Source of the DNA: a bacterium
GTDB taxonomy: Bacteria > Electryoneota > RPQS01
Assembly: GCA_018814465.1 (NCBI GenBank)
Contig: JAHIZR010000169.1
Coordinates: 1-5,651, forward strand
Direction of reading: 5' to 3'
DNA: 5,651 bases
A model generated the notes under the pieces. The model did no database searches and had not been told where the DNA came from. It saw only the letters and a program-made list of their open reading frames with translations. A program made the translations under genes and the position numbers. Below, one piece after another: positions 5,469 to 5,651 of the stretch (positions are counted from its first letter, which is position 1; each line of letters starts with the position of its first letter).

Positions 5469-5651
5469 GAAGGTATAAAATATGAGGTCTGAGGTATGAA
5501 TGAAGAGACCCGAAAGAAAGGGATGAGGGCGGAGGGATGAGGGATGAAAACGGAAATTTGAAATGAGAAATTAGAAACCTGAATGCATGCAGGGCAGGGG
5601 GGCGGAGTTCCTTCGGGTCGCAGAGTGTCGAGAGTGTTGCTGTTTCGTCTA
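5469..5651. other. Purine-rich intergenic tail, no gene seen
   Basis: After the secreted-protein stop codon the + strand becomes strongly purine-rich to about 5580, with GGATGAGGG-type near-repeats at 5521-5548 and a TGCATGCA palindrome at 5584-5591. The tract at 5520-5550 is an inverted match to 268-298. No convincing rho-independent terminator, RNA gene or protein start is visible. The last 60 bases are GC-richer and could begin another dispersed repeat or a gene outside the window. Confidence 0.5.

Noticed and set aside
5507..5619. 8-bp inverted repeat GACCCGAA (5507-5514) / TTCGGGTC (5612-5619)
   Set aside because: The arms are about 100 bp apart with no T-tract or intervening structure. 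A match this short over that distance is plausible by chance.

Overview
The window looks like chromosomal DNA from an uncultured or poorly known bacterium of the FCB superphylum (the wider Bacteroidota, Calditrichota, Zixibacteria and Marinimicrobia-like assemblage). The main clue is the large exported protein, which ends in a type IX secretion (T9SS) sorting domain with the motif YPNPFNPSTTISF. A weak or absent Shine-Dalgarno before the regulator gene and an abundance of dispersed palindromic repeats fit this, but I cannot place it below superphylum level.

Layout. Bases 1-937 hold no credible gene. They carry a C6/G6 hairpin repeat (40-75), two copies of a double-hairpin repeat (194-273 and 573-650), pyrimidine-rich low-complexity sequence, and an AT-rich stretch with a near-consensus sigma70-type promoter (359-387) that faces no recognisable ORF. 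Next comes a short DtxR/MntR-family metal-dependent regulator (938-1423), closed by a clear rho-independent terminator (1471-1505). A second unit begins almost at once: a polytopic GT-C (family 39, ArnT/PMT-like) glycosyltransferase (1529-2854), followed 4 bp later by an 869-residue secreted protein (2859-5468). That protein has a signal peptide, a DUF7948-like N-terminal domain, seven SBBP-type beta-propeller repeats and a T9SS tail. The last 183 bases are purine-rich low-complexity sequence with no gene seen.

How the parts fit. The glycosyltransferase and the T9SS cargo are probably co-transcribed and translationally coupled. One working idea is that the GT-C enzyme, using a lipid-linked sugar outside the cytoplasmic membrane, modifies surface or exported molecules, possibly including this cargo. 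The regulator is separated by a terminator and is probably an independent unit.

The most unusual signal is repeat invasion of coding sequence. The cargo gene contains, in frame within its N-terminal domain, a C6/G6 hairpin element of the type also present in the intergenic region, and a second block made of 27-bp tandem units followed by a 28-bp palindrome. This recalls in-frame palindromic elements such as the Rickettsia RPEs. I see no CRISPR array, transposase, tRNA or rRNA.
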